Notes: generated by a model not told the origin, from the letters alone. DNA of 64,000 nt from Hanleya hanleyi (GCA_036873755.1 JAVTVY010020404.1:1-64000), one strand, 5' to 3'. Numbered from the stretch's first letter, positions 45,618 through 55,954 are shown. Translations and numbers: made by a program.

Positions 45618-46420
45618 ACAATTTTATTAAATAACTCACCAACAACCATTTTTTTTCATCTATTATAATACATGTATCAAGGAATATTTTAGTACAGCGA
45701 TCCCCCCAAATTAGGATATATATTTTTTCCTTGACAGTAGCCTTATTTCCCACCATTAATGTGGTTTCGATGTACCACTATAGTCGGAAAGTGAATCCCC
45801 TCTACAGTAACGCTATAAACGACGGCGATAATCGGGACGGTGAATAGGCCGATCATCTTCAACCAAGGCGAGGTTCTTCAACGTAGAAAACGGGAGTCGA
45901 AAAGATAGAAGCAGATGAAGTTTTGATCATACAATATATATCATGAAAGTGAGGCAAAATACAACCTTGAAATATAGTGAACTGATCCAAATCCAGTCCC
46001 GATTTGAGTATTGAAGACCTATTGAGACCCTAGTTTTCAACATCATCGATTCGTCCAGGTGTTTCGTTCGCATCTAATTATCATCGTTACCATCCACACG
46101 TGATTAGCTCTTCTAGCTGCAAATATGGCATCATCTTCTGTCATAAAATATCACTGTAGTCATAGCTTCATTCATCAGTGCACTGCTGTAAGTGTTGGAT
46201 CACTGTTTTGTCGTCTACATGTGCCTGGCAAGTCGATATTACGCTCGCGTCCCCATAGTCTATTTCAGTGCGACTCGCCTCACTTGATTTAACGTTTGTG
46301 TACCGATACGCATAGATCTATCGAAAATTGTCACAGAATGTACTGAATATCCGTCCAAAGTATGAGAATAGAATGATATAATTCGGAGAAGATCCCGAAT
46401 CGAGGAACTTTCATCGTCAA
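45618..46420. other. unassigned, holds the donor of the 472-bp repeat
   Basis: 46175-46490 is the single-copy counterpart of part of the tandem repeat at 48353-49468 (CACTGCTGTAAGTGTTGG to CTGTTTTCTCGTAT). No recognised gene. Confidence 0.45.
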
Positions 46421-46429
46421 CATCGCCAT

Positions 46430-46530
46430 GTTGAAAGTCATATTGGCTCGGGCTATATTGGCCCTGTTTTCTCGTATTGGACCTGCTTTCCCGTATTGGC
46501 CCGCCTTCCTCATATTGGCTCGATTTGGTG
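46430..46530 (-). repeat. ATTGG (inverted CCAAT) short-unit array
   Basis: Five ATTGG pentamers at roughly 20-bp steps (CATATTGGCTCGGGC, TATATTGGCCCTG, CGTATTGGACCTG, CGTATTGGCCCGC, CATATTGGCTCG). It resembles the inner arm of the 45483 MITE, so it may be a degenerate relative of that element. Confidence 0.5.
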
Positions 46531-46534
46531 GCCA

Positions 46535-48214
46535 TATGAAGCAGGCCGATTTCCTTGTATTGTGTTCATATCATAGATAGTTATTTAATAATGGGCAGTA
46601 AAAGATGTTAAACATCTATCTCCTCTTGCCAGTATTGTAATATTTCGTATACATTGAAATAAACAGATGAATATTATTGACGCAGTTAATATACCATACT
46701 GAAGTTGTTACTCATACATTTGTTCCTAAGTTGTAATAATTTGTTATATTTTGAAAAGAGAAGGTGCTAGAATTAGTGCTAGCTTCTAGAATTGTTTACC
46801 TTTATTAGGCAACCCAACAATGAGTCATTTGCTTAAATTCAAATTGATTTCAAAGACAAGCGAAATATATATTTTTGCCTAAAATATGATACATGCAGCT
46901 GACCACATGAAAATGGGTCGGTTGGTTTTATTTAACATTTTCTGTGAGCGGTAAAGTTTCAAAATCACGAGCTAGAAGACAAGATGAAAATTGGAAACTC
47001 ATAAAACCTCAAATTGAGGAGGGGAAGCAAAATTTTCAATTTGAGAATCAGACCCAGCACTGTGTTTGGCTATCTACCATACCATATATCGGCAGGTTTT
47101 GTTGACTTTGACTTGATAAAAGCAATATAACATTTGCAACATACGGCTGCCCAAATTTTGAAATAATGTTATATAGAAATACATGTGCATCACAGAATGT
47201 AGAAAGCAAACACATCGAAAGGAATGAAATTTGCTACTTTAAACATCTCAGCATGTGGTCGAAGTTTGTCGGTAATCACCCCAATCTCCAGAGAAAGAGA
47301 ACGGCATCAAGGTTTCATTTTTACGAGAGCCATTTTATGCCGTTTCCTGTCTGAGACTATTGCCGTTTGTTGGACGGCCCAAAGATACATCCACACTTCG
47401 TTATCAGTCTATTACCGTTACAATGGACCTTTTTAGTGCCAGCTCGAGTGGCGAGAATCGATCGATCAACCTCTTGGCGAGCGGACGAAATGAAAAGCCA
47501 TCGATTTTTGCTCTGCTGGCAACCGGCAAAGAATCAGTCCAAATTTACATCCTTGAATACTACCTAATTTTGCAAGCCTTGGAGCATGACGAACAAACAG
47601 TTCTACTACGCGTTTCTTTGTGTAATTTTAGACCTCTTCCCCGACTGCAAGACTGAACCTCATTATAGTCTGATCCAAAGGACTAAAAAACTTGGACATA
47701 TTTGTGAACAAGATTGGAGGACTGGCATTTGAGACTTCAAGAAAACCAGTTGTTGGATAATGGGGTCAGTTTATGTATGTGTGTGTGTGAAGAGAACTCT
47801 GGATATCACAGTCACTATCTCATAGGCCTGCCAGATTTTCATGTTCACGATTAATGGTAGCATACCCATTCATTAATTCGCGGATTTATCGACAAGGTTA
47901 ATTCGGAATTTTAGCAAAAAGCAAAAACAGCTACTTCTTTGATAGTGGGCGGAGTTGAACCTTCCAAGCATAGGATACATTCACATTGTTAAAAGCGTTG
48001 CGAATAGCAGTGGCCTCGTCGAGGCCAATATAATAATAACAGGTTGTCGAGTTATCAAACAATAACGGTTGAGAATTGCTTAAATTCAAATTGATTTCAA
48101 AGATACAAGGGAAATATATAGTTTTGCCTAAAATATGATACATGTAGCTGACCAGATAAAAATGGGTCGGTTGCTTTTATTTAACATTTTCTTTGAGCGG
48201 TAATGTTTCAAAAT
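46535..48214. other. unassigned, with a 150-bp direct repeat
   Basis: 46825-46980 (GCTTAAATTCAAATTGATTT ... TTTAACATTTTCTG) recurs at 48078-48220. An ORF from ATG 47422 to 47656 (MDLFSASSSGENRS...) has an acceptable start context but no recognisable domain and no splice evidence, so it is not called as a gene. Confidence 0.4.
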
Positions 48215-48272
48215 TACAAGCGTCTAGTCCGTCATTCATAATTCAGCCGCCGTCCATTAAAGAATATCCGTA
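48215..48272 (-). repeat. Penelope-like terminus, truncated
   Basis: Only the last ~58 bp (ACAAGCGTCTAGTCCGTCAT ... AGAATATCCG) are present. Confidence 0.6.
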
Positions 48273-48352
48273 GGGTATCGTTTCGGAAGCAATAAAAAAA
48301 ATCTACACCACTTAGGAACATCCACCCTGGTTGATACCCGCAATGGACATAT

Positions 48353-49468
48353 GAAGTCATGTTATAGATGAAAATTATCTTGTCGTTGGGGCGAGCAAAT
48401 TTCTAAAATGGCCTGTTTTCAACTTGGCTCCCAAGATCTATGGCGGTACGTTTCGTAACTTGTGTCTGATTCGGCTTAACCCGGGGCTAGGGGCCGTATG
48501 AACCTAAATATTTCAAGATCCTCAGTGCACTGCTGTAAGTGTTGGATCACTGTTTTGTCGTCTACATGTGCCTGGCAAGTCGATATTACGCTCGCGTCCC
48601 CATAGTCTATTTCAGTGCGACTCACCTCACTTGATTTAACGTTTGTGTACCGATATGCATAGATCTATCGAAAATTGTCACAGAATGTACTGAATATCCG
48701 TCCAAAGTATGAGAATAGAATGATATAATTCGGAGAAGATCCCGAATCGAGGAACTTTCATCGTCAACATCGCCATGTTGAAAGTCATATTGGCTCGGGC
48801 CATATTGGCCCTGTTTTCTCGTATGAAGTCATGTTATAGATGAAAATTATCTTGTCGTTGGGGCGAGCAAATTTCTAAAATGGCCTGTTTTCAACTTGGC
48901 TCCCAAGATCTATGGCGGTACGTTTCGTAACTTGTGTCTGATTCGGCTTAACCCGGGGCTAGGGGCCGTATGAACCTAAATATTTCAAGATCCTCAGTGC
49001 ACTGCTGTAAGTGTTGGATCACTGTTTTGTCGTCTACATGTGCCTGGCAAGTCGATATTACGCTCGCGTCCCCATAGTCTATTTCAGTGCGACTCACCTC
49101 ACTTGATTTAACGTTTGTGTACCGATATGCATAGATCTATCGAAAATTGTCACAGAATGTACTGAATATCCGTCCAAAGTATGAGAATAGAATGATATAA
49201 TTCGGAGAAGATCCCGAATCGAGGAACTTTCATCGTCAACATCGCCATGTTGAAAGTCATATTGGCTCGGGCCATATTGGCCCTGTTTTCTCGTATGAAG
49301 TCATGTTATAGATGAAAATTATCTTGTCGTTGGGGCGAGCAAATTTCTAAAATGGCCTGTTTTCAACTTGGCTCTCAAGATCTATGGCGGTACGTTTCGT
49401 AACTTGTGTCTGATTCGGCTTAACCCGGGGCTAGGGGCCGTATGAACCTAAATATTTCAAGATCCTCA
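48353..49468 (+). repeat. 472-bp chimeric tandem repeat, about 2.4 copies
   Basis: GAAGTCATGTTATAGATG starts at 48353, 48825 and 49297, exactly 472 bp apart. Each unit joins the end of the Penelope-like RT plus the first half of its 3' structured motif (ATCTATGGCGGTACG ... GGGGCCGTATGAACC) to a local segment also found once at 46175-46490. Copies are almost identical (one change seen, GGCTCCCAAG to GGCTCTCAAG), so the duplication is recent or an assembly effect. Confidence 0.85.
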
Positions 49469-49589
49469 TAGTGTTCATGTGAACATATGAACATGTAAAC
49501 CAGTTAAATGACAGGTATTGTTAATAGCCTGTGTTTAATATTCTTAATTTTTTTATTTAATATCGAAAGATTTTAAGAAAGTTAAATGT

Positions 49590-50540
49590 ATTTTAAAAGC
49601 ATTATCGAATCACGGTGTGGGGTTTGACACTCAATCGCAAATTGTGTGATTAATGCCGTAGAAGCACTGTCGAATCACTGAGGTCATCAGATACGACTGG
49701 CATTCAGTCATTTGGGTTTTGGACGGTCTTGCAGTCAATGACCCCGAAAAAAGGTGTCAATATGCCGAGAAATAGGAATGATTAATTGATATTCTTACAG
49801 AATTATTTACTTAACACGCATTCAACAGGCCTCAAATGACTTGAGACTGTGTTCCTGACTTCGAGGCGCCCAGCGATCCGTCAAAGTCCATGTCAAGGGA
49901 TTTTCCATCTGTAGTCTTCACATGAGATATTCACAAGAAATTGCGATTGGAACTGCTTTGTACATCCATATCTTAATTCTATGCCGGCTTGCGTTCGTTC
50001 TGGTAATAATGTTGTTTTACGAATGAGGTATTTTAGTTATAGACGACGGTTGCCCACTGAACGTCCGGATCAACAATTAAATTCATCTGTCATATTCAAA
50101 CTGTCAAGGATAAAAATGAAGCGTTTCATGCTCGGTTCAAACAAGTGCTATCATTACAAAATACTAGCTGGCATATGTTTACCATTCAACAACTCGTGCT
50201 TAATATGTAAAGAAATTGATAAAAGCTGTCTGATTCGCAACAAGAAAGCCAATTCGCTGTCTATATTCCAATTTCGCTCCTACGAATTATGCATCCATTT
50301 GACTGTCACGATCCGTTTTTCTTGTGTCCTGTACTGCTGTTTAGAGAAATCCACCCAGTTTATGGAGTCCTAATCATATCAAAAGTGAAATCAATGAAAG
50401 CTGCTAAGATAATTGTATGTCTTTGTAAAGAATCGGAATTTTTCATTGATTTTATTCCTTTTTGCTATAAATTGAATTATTCGGATGTTAACGAAGTTAT
50501 TTATGAAAAGTGAGTCTTCATATGTTCTCACAAGTCTTCA
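49590..50540 (+). repeat. diverged direct repeat, copy 1
   Basis: Matches 51400-52620: GGTTTGACACTCA, GACTGTGTTCCTGACTTCGAGGCGCCCAGCGA, CAAGGGATTTTCCATC and ATGCCGGCTTGC in the same order. The 130-codon ORF at 49981-50373 is disrupted in the other copy and has no recognised domain. Confidence 0.65.
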
Positions 50541-50635
50541 TTCAACATAATTATTGTTTAGGCGTTTTGTAATGTACAATAAAAAAAACAACAAAAGAGA
50601 ATGTGACATTATTTCCCTTTTTATCTTAGAAAACG

Positions 50636-51066
50636 TGCAAAATCTATGGCGCTACGTTTCGTAGCTTGTGTCTACTTCCGCTTAACCCGGGGCTAGGGGC
50701 CGTATGAACCCATGTATTTCAAGATCCTCATGGTACTCATATGAACAGTCACAATCAAAGCGTGACTGAGATACATCATTCTTTAGATGACGACTTTGCA
50801 ACGAATATTATGGATTAAGAATACTGATCAGCGATACGGATTTGATATTTTTGGAACATCATGATGTCTTGCCGGCATCATTGAAAACTGTTGACCGCTT
50901 CTCTCTTGCAGGAAACAAGCCTATGTTTATGTATACTATGATTGTCTTTTTGAATTTGGTGCTAATGTGTTATATGGAATATGGAATAGGTCTTTGGATT
51001 ATGGACGCGGATATTCTCTAATGGACGACGGCTGAATTATGAATGACGGATTAGACGCTTGTAATT
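50636..51066 (+). mobile_element. solo Penelope-like 3' end with structured motif, copy 6
   Basis: Begins inside the RT C-terminal codons (CTATGGCGCTACGTTTCGTAG, where the family's stop TAA is changed to TAG) and runs through the whole 3' region to GATTAGACGCTTGTAAT. Helices: CGTATGA (50701-50707) with TCATATG (50737-50743), CCATG with CATGG inside it, and CAGTCAC (50746-50752) with GTGACTG (50762-50768) around AATCAAAGC. A 5'-truncated insertion. Confidence 0.7.
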
Positions 51067-51399
51067 TATGTGTTTCACTTTTAAGAATGAAAAGCCCAGA
51101 TGAATCAAACCCGTTATAGCAAAGCATAAGAATTGGAGCAAATTTGGACAGTCCTTGGTACGTGCTTTAATCATACATGTGTTCAGTTATTTGTTCAATT
51201 GGCATAAATATGGAAGTTGGTGCATTCATTGCCGTCGTCTCAATCGTCAATCTTTGATAAAATTTATTACCACAAAGGGGGATAACTGGCTACTAAATTC
51301 GCATCTGACGCTTGTATTATAGCTGGGATCATTTCCTTTGTCGAATCCGTGCTCAATATAACCAAATGAGACGAGATATTAACGAAATGCTGGCTCCGA

Positions 51400-52620
51400 T
51401 TGTCTACATGAGTGTGAGGTTTGACACTCATTCACAGCTTGTGTGATTAATGCATGCAAATCAGTGTCGAATCATGGGAGGTCATGAGATTAAACTGTCA
51501 TTCAGTCGGCAGGGGTTTGTGCGATTGGACAGCCTTCCAGACAATGATCCTGGAGTAAAGTGTCAATACGCCGAGGAGAAGGAATGATTGATTGCGATTC
51601 TCACAGGAATATTAACTTCATACACCTTCAACAGCTCTTAAATCGCTTGAGACTGTGTTCCTGTCTTCGAGGCGCCCAGCGACCGGTCGAAATCCATGCC
51701 AAGGGATTTTCCATCAGATATTCAAAAGAAATTCAGATTGGAAATGCTTTGTTCATCCATCTCTTCATTTTATGCCGGCTTGCATTCTGGTGATAATGTT
51801 GTCGTAGGAATGAGGTATTTAATTATAGACGGCGGCTGTCCACTGAACGTACAGTTCAATAATTAAATCCATCTGTCAGATCCAAACTCTCACGAACAAA
51901 ACGGAGCGTACATCTTTGGTTATACAACGCGTTTCATGTTCGGTTCAAATAAGCTTGTTTTTCCATATTATCATTACAGAATACCAGCTGGCATTTGTTT
52001 ACCATTCAACGAGTGCTTAATATCTGAAGAAATTAATAAAAGCTGTCTGAATCACAACAAGAAAACCAATCCACTGTCTATATTCCCTTTAAAGAACTCA
52101 AACCATGGATGCAAATTAACGTAATTTGATCATGATAGAATCCAAGATTTTAGTAACAGAAGTCGTCAACGGTTCACAACGGAGTGAGATGTCACTCGAC
52201 TGAGCTGAGGTGAACCTTCCAAGCACAGCATACAGTGTTAGAAACATAGCGAATTGCAGTTATCTTGTCGTGGCCAGTATTAATCAAAGTTGGGAAAATA
52301 AACTAATAATATTAACCTTTTCATCGATGACAAGTTGTTGCGTTATTAACCAATAGCGATTGAGAAGTGGATTCTTCTCGATTTATGTCTAATCTTGTCT
52401 GTCCAAATTGAGTGTGCTCTGTAGGATTTTGAGTTAACCAGCGAGAGGATATAACAGGTGAAATCAATGAACGCTGCTAAGATAATTATATGTTTTTGAA
52501 AAGAATCGGAATTTTTCATTAATTTTATTGTTTTCTACAAGAAACTGAAATATTCGCATGTAAACGAAGTTATTAGTCAAAAAGGAGCTATCATATGTTC
52601 TCACTAGTCTCCATCCAACA
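51400..52620 (+). repeat. diverged direct repeat, copy 2
   Basis: Second copy of the 49590 block, with the Penelope-like solo end lying between the two. Contains the same ATGCCGGCTTGC and AGCTGGCATTTGTTTACC landmarks. No gene recognised. Confidence 0.6.
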
Positions 52621-52799
52621 TAATTATTTTGTTCTTTTACTTTTTGTATTAGAAAGGATTTTATGGGTTTCGCTTTTAAGAATGAAAAGCCCAGATGAAT
52701 CAAACTCTTTATAGCAAAGCATGAGAACTGAAGTCAAATTAGCGCATTAATGCTAAGCGTTGGTGTTATAGCCAATGGTAGCCCGCCTACGAAACTACG

Positions 52800-53359
52800 C
52801 GATTACAGAATGTGAGTTTCGTCCCAGGGATTCCTCGCGACATAGACGAACCGTATTACTTTGACATCGAGCAGACCAACGTGGTAGTGCTAGATGATCG
52901 GCCAAGGACAATTCACACGTTGCCGACTTGTTTACTAAAGGATCCCATCATAGGAATCTGTCCGTCATCTATTTGACCCAGAATCTCTTTCCTCAAGGGA
53001 AGGCGTCCAGAGATATTGCCTTGAACTGCCAACACTTTGTGTTGTTCTCCAATCCCATTGACAGAGCACAAATCCGTGTGGTTGGTAGTCGAATTTATCC
53101 TCAGAACATCGACCATTTCATGCAGGCGTTTCAAGGGGCAACAAGTCGTCCGTACGGCTACCTATTCGTAGATTTAAAAGCCCATACCCCCGAAGATCGC
53201 CGGCTGACGACCCACCTGCTACCCGGCGAGGGATCACCGCAACGTCATATACCCCGACACCATCCACCGAGTCCACATCTGGTAGAGCAGCAGCAGCAAC
53301 CCACCCCATACAGCGGGGCCCCTTCATACCATCAGTCCCGGAATATCACCCAACCGTGA
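52800..53359 (+). pseudogene. FtsK/HerA-type packaging ATPase fragment of a Polinton- or adintovirus-like element
   Basis: An open stretch ending in VVVLDD (Walker B type) at about 52893 is followed by a frame change. A second frame then carries a GSHHRN segment, a TQN sensor-like triplet, and a tail with PYGYLFVDLK. This combination resembles the A32-like ATPases of Polintons and adintoviruses. The N-terminal part with the Walker A loop is absent, and the frame break lies between about 52895 and 52915, so the gene is dead. The family's role is DNA packaging into capsids. The exact virus group is inferred from recalled motifs only. Confidence 0.6.
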
Positions 53360-53667
53360 AGGACCAACTCAAACCCGTACAAGGGAATGAACATAATGTG
53401 AACTCGAGGCTATGGAAGGATTTGTTCAAAGAAAGTATGAACGCCGAGATGGGCAAGACGTTGAGTGCCACAGAAAACAAGTTTCAACGCAAAGGGTATT
53501 CAAAAGAGGAAGCCGCAATTTTAGCCCATAACAGATTGGCACCCAGACTACGAGGGGCTTCACGTCAGCGGTATGTCGACCTCGTGACCCATATGAAATT
53601 GTTGGATAAGGACCCAGTCCATATGGAAATTGAAAGAACAGCGTCGATGTTGAAAACCTCGGCATGA
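53356..53667 (+). CDS. viral-element ORF of unknown function
   Basis: The frame overlaps the end of the ATPase frame by four bases and runs for about 103 codons. The first ATG inside it is at 53437 (MNAEMGKTL), so a shorter product is possible. Composition is charged and helical (KEEAAILAHNRLAPRLR), with no signal peptide or membrane segment. I do not recognise the family. Its position directly behind the ATPase and before the zinc-finger gene, on the same strand, suggests it is part of the same element. Confidence 0.45.
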   Translation: MKDQLKPVQGNEHNVNSRLWKDLFKESMNAEMGKTLSATENKFQRKGYSKEEAAILAHNRLAPRLRGASRQRYVDLVTHMKLLDKDPVHMEIERTASMLKTSA

Positions 53668-53741
53668 ACTGGAAAGCGGCGTATGTCAGAGCAATAGCAC
53701 AAAAGAAACATTTGTTCGAACGCATCATTAAACGACGTTAA
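53664..53741 (+). CDS. 25-codon basic mini-ORF overlapping the previous stop
   Basis: ATG at 53664 overlaps the preceding TGA in an ATGA tetranucleotide and reads 25 codons to TAA at 53739, ending in the basic run ERIIKRR. The stop-start overlap and basic tail resemble compact viral gene order, but at this length it could be chance. Confidence 0.25.
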   Translation: MNWKAAYVRAIAQKKHLFERIIKRR

Positions 53742-53915
53742 AGCGTTAAGAAAGTGTGTTAAGGCGTTGAGACGGGCGTTAAGGCGTAACGACGGGCGTT
53801 GACGGGCGTCACTGCATTTCGATGAATTGGTGTCAATTCCATGAAAATCAAAGCTTCTGAGCTAATTCACCAGGGCGTTGAAGCGTTAAGCTAAGCGTTG
53901 ATGGGCGTTACTGTC
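53742..53915 (+). promoter_or_regulatory. upstream regulatory repeat, copy 1
   Basis: GCGTT-rich block including TTAAGGCGTAACGACGGGCG, CACTGCATTT, GTGTCAATTCCAT and CTAATTCACCAGGG. The same order recurs at 54818-54980 after the gene. It leads directly into a TATA box. Confidence 0.6.
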
Positions 53916-53923
53916 TATAAAAG
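53916..53923 (+). promoter_or_regulatory. TATA box of the zinc-finger gene
   Basis: TATAAAAG, 54 bp before the ATG at 53970, leaving room for a transcription start about 25-30 bp downstream and a short leader. Confidence 0.6.
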
Positions 53924-53969
53924 CAAGCGTATTTCCAAAAACACGCACAGTCGACGTTCAGCCGTCAAC

Positions 53970-54542
53970 ATGGCTTATACTTGCTCTGAGTGCGAACGCA
54001 CGTTCACCAGACATTACGATATGATGCGTCACCAGAAAAATATACATGGGATTGAAGACTCCGAGGAGTCCGTTGAGGCGGATGCTGATACAGAGACTGC
54101 TGAGAGTGTATCGACTGATACCGAAACAGAGATTGCTGAGAGTCTATCTAGTGATACGGAGAGCTTGACCTCAGATAGTCAGCCTACGTCCGTGGAAAGT
54201 GAAGCAGAACCTACCTTCTGGGATTGTATTGTGACAGCAGCTATCAATACTTACGCTGCAGCGATCGATGACGCCAGAGAGGATAATTTACAACAGGCGT
54301 ACACCCAAATGCGCCCCCGCATCAGGAAAACAGCCATGGCGATCTATGAACAGTATATCTTACTACCGCTTGAAATGAAAGGTGACCCCACGCACAGGTC
54401 CATCCTGAAGACCAAGCGTCACTTGGAAGAGGCTATGGGGCTACCACCCACCGAGGCCCTGGAAAATGCGATCAGAATGCGCAAACAACTGTTTCAGGAC
54501 ATGCTGCCTGGAGTATATCCAGGCCTGTCTGACGACGCTTAG
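53970..54542 (+). CDS. C2H2 zinc-finger protein of a virus-like element
   Basis: 190 codons. I chose the ATG at 53970 (context CAACATGG) because it lies downstream of the expected TATA-driven start; an in-frame ATG at 53898 is upstream of the TATA box. Residues 4-26 form one classical finger (CSEC, then HQKNIH). Residues ~30-75 are an acidic Asp/Glu/Ser/Thr-rich stretch with repeated TDTE/SDTE. Residues ~80-190 are a compact alpha-helical-looking domain beginning TFWDCIVTAAINTY. The layout (finger, acidic linker, helical domain) suggests a DNA-binding regulator, but the C-terminal domain is unknown to me. The frame is intact, unlike the neighbouring ATPase. A poly(A) signal follows at 54736. 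Confidence 0.65.
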   Translation: MAYTCSECERTFTRHYDMMRHQKNIHGIEDSEESVEADADTETAESVSTDTETEIAESLSSDTESLTSDSQPTSVESEAEPTFWDCIVTAAINTYAAAIDDAREDNLQQAYTQMRPRIRKTAMAIYEQYILLPLEMKGDPTHRSILKTKRHLEEAMGLPPTEALENAIRMRKQLFQDMLPGVYPGLSDDA

Positions 54543-54735
54543 GTCACACCGAGCAAAGATGGAACTTTCTGAAATGGCGACAGACAAGAGCAGCCAAAAA
54601 TACATCTAACGGACAAGAAGGAATATAGCAGATGCAGCGCCAAATGGCGGCCTCTGATTGGAGACAAGAGTTTTCTTGAATTGTAAACATACCCAACGCG
54701 GCTCCCCAGCGTGGGCATGACGTAACATTGGGAAG

Positions 54736-54741
54736 AATAAA
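54736..54741 (+). terminator. poly(A) signal AATAAA
   Basis: Canonical hexamer 194 bp after the zinc-finger stop codon, followed by a TTGTTGTTGTTG tract at about 54783. Confidence 0.5.
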
Positions 54742-54817
54742 CTATATGAAAAAAACTTGGATGTTCTCTCGTCTGTCATCTTTGTTGTTGTTGTTGTTCT
54801 CTCTACGGTCTATATCA

Positions 54818-54980
54818 TGGCGTCAAGGCGTTATGCTAGAGCGTTAAGGCGTAACGACGGGCGTTGACGGGCGTCACTGCATTTTCCATGAATTAGTGTC
54901 AATTCCATATAATATCTAGAAAATCAGAGCTTCAGGCCTAATTCACCAGGGAGTTGAAGCGTTAAGCTTGGCGTTGCTGC
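54818..54980 (+). promoter_or_regulatory. upstream regulatory repeat, copy 2 (cut off)
   Basis: Same sequence order as 53742-53910. It breaks at about 54978, before a TATA box, where an unrelated tandem repeat begins, so the next gene of the element has been lost. Confidence 0.6.
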
Positions 54981-55085
54981 AAGATGATACCTCATACGAC
55001 GCATTTAGTCCGCGAATGATCCATATCTACACCAAAATACCTTCCTTCACATTCCCAAACTGACGGGAAAACCCCACCGGCCAGC

Positions 55086-55097
55086 TGCGCATGCGCA
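55086..55097. promoter_or_regulatory. NRF-1-type palindrome, left of array
   Basis: Perfect TGCGCATGCGCA. Confidence 0.45.
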
Positions 55098-55254
55098 GAT
55101 TGACGCGACTTGCAATGAAACAAGCCAGTGTGACCCACGAGAGCTTCACACTGATACCCCACACGACGCATTCGGACCAAGGATGGTCCATCTCTACACC
55201 AAATACCTTCCTTCACTGCCCCAAAATGCACACTTTCGCTACTACTCCTACTGA

Positions 55255-55776
55255 TGACGTCACCGATGACGTCACAGATGCTGCGGACAGCCCTCAAATC
55301 GAGGTCTGCACCCCGAGAGCTACAAAATGACACCACCCACGACGCATTCGGACCAAGGATGGTCCATTTCTACACCAAATACCTTCCTTCACTGCCCCAA
55401 AATGTCCACTTTCGCCTCTACTCGTACGGATGACGTCACAGATGACGCGGACATCCCTCAAATCGGGGTTTATAGCCCGAGTGCTACAAAATGACACCTC
55501 CCACGACGCATTCGGACCAAGGATGGTCCCTCTCTACCCCAAATACCTTTCTTCACCGCCCCAAAATGCCCACTCTAGCTACTACTCCTACTGATGACGT
55601 CACCAATGACGTCACAGATGACGCAAACATCCCTCAAATCGGGATGTACACCCCGAGAGCTACAAAATGACACCTCCCACGACGCATTCGGACCAATAGT
55701 GGTCCCTCTACCCCAAATACCTTCCTTCACTGCCCCAAAATACCCACTGTCGCTACTACTCCTACTGATGACGTCA
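55255..55776. promoter_or_regulatory. six perfect CRE/ATF palindromes
   Basis: TGACGTCA at 55255, 55267, 55431, 55595, 55607 and 55769, often in pairs 12 bp apart. An imperfect TGACGCCA is at 55781. Confidence 0.6.
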
Positions 55777-55942
55777 CCAATGACGCCACAGATGACATGA
55801 ACATCCCTTAAATCGGGGTCTGCACCCCGAGAGCTACAAAATGACACCTCCCACGACGCATTCGGACAAAGGATGGGTCCTCTCTACCCCAACACACCCC
55901 ACGCAAACCTCAAAATGCCCGGTTTTTATACTGTGGCCAGAC

Positions 55943-55954
55943 TGCGCATGCGCA
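55943..55954. promoter_or_regulatory. NRF-1-type palindrome, right of array
   Basis: Second perfect TGCGCATGCGCA, so the pair brackets most of the CRE array. Confidence 0.45.

Larger units (their letters stand above)
54990..55910. repeat. 164-176-bp tandem repeat with CRE palindromes
   Basis: GACGCATT marks units at 54998, 55165, 55341, 55505, 55681 and 55855. Each full unit has AATACCTTCCTTCACTGCCCC, CTACTCCTACTGATG and ACCCCGAGAGCTACAAAATG blocks. The first and last units are diverged or truncated. Open frames crossing the array are by-products. Confidence 0.9.

Noticed and set aside
53898..53969. Upstream ATG of the zinc-finger frame as the start
   Set aside because: It lies before the TATA box, so a TATA-driven transcript would not contain it.
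54992..55847. Several ORFs on both strands across the CRE repeat
   Set aside because: They repeat with the tandem unit and are partly overlapping on opposite strands; no domain.
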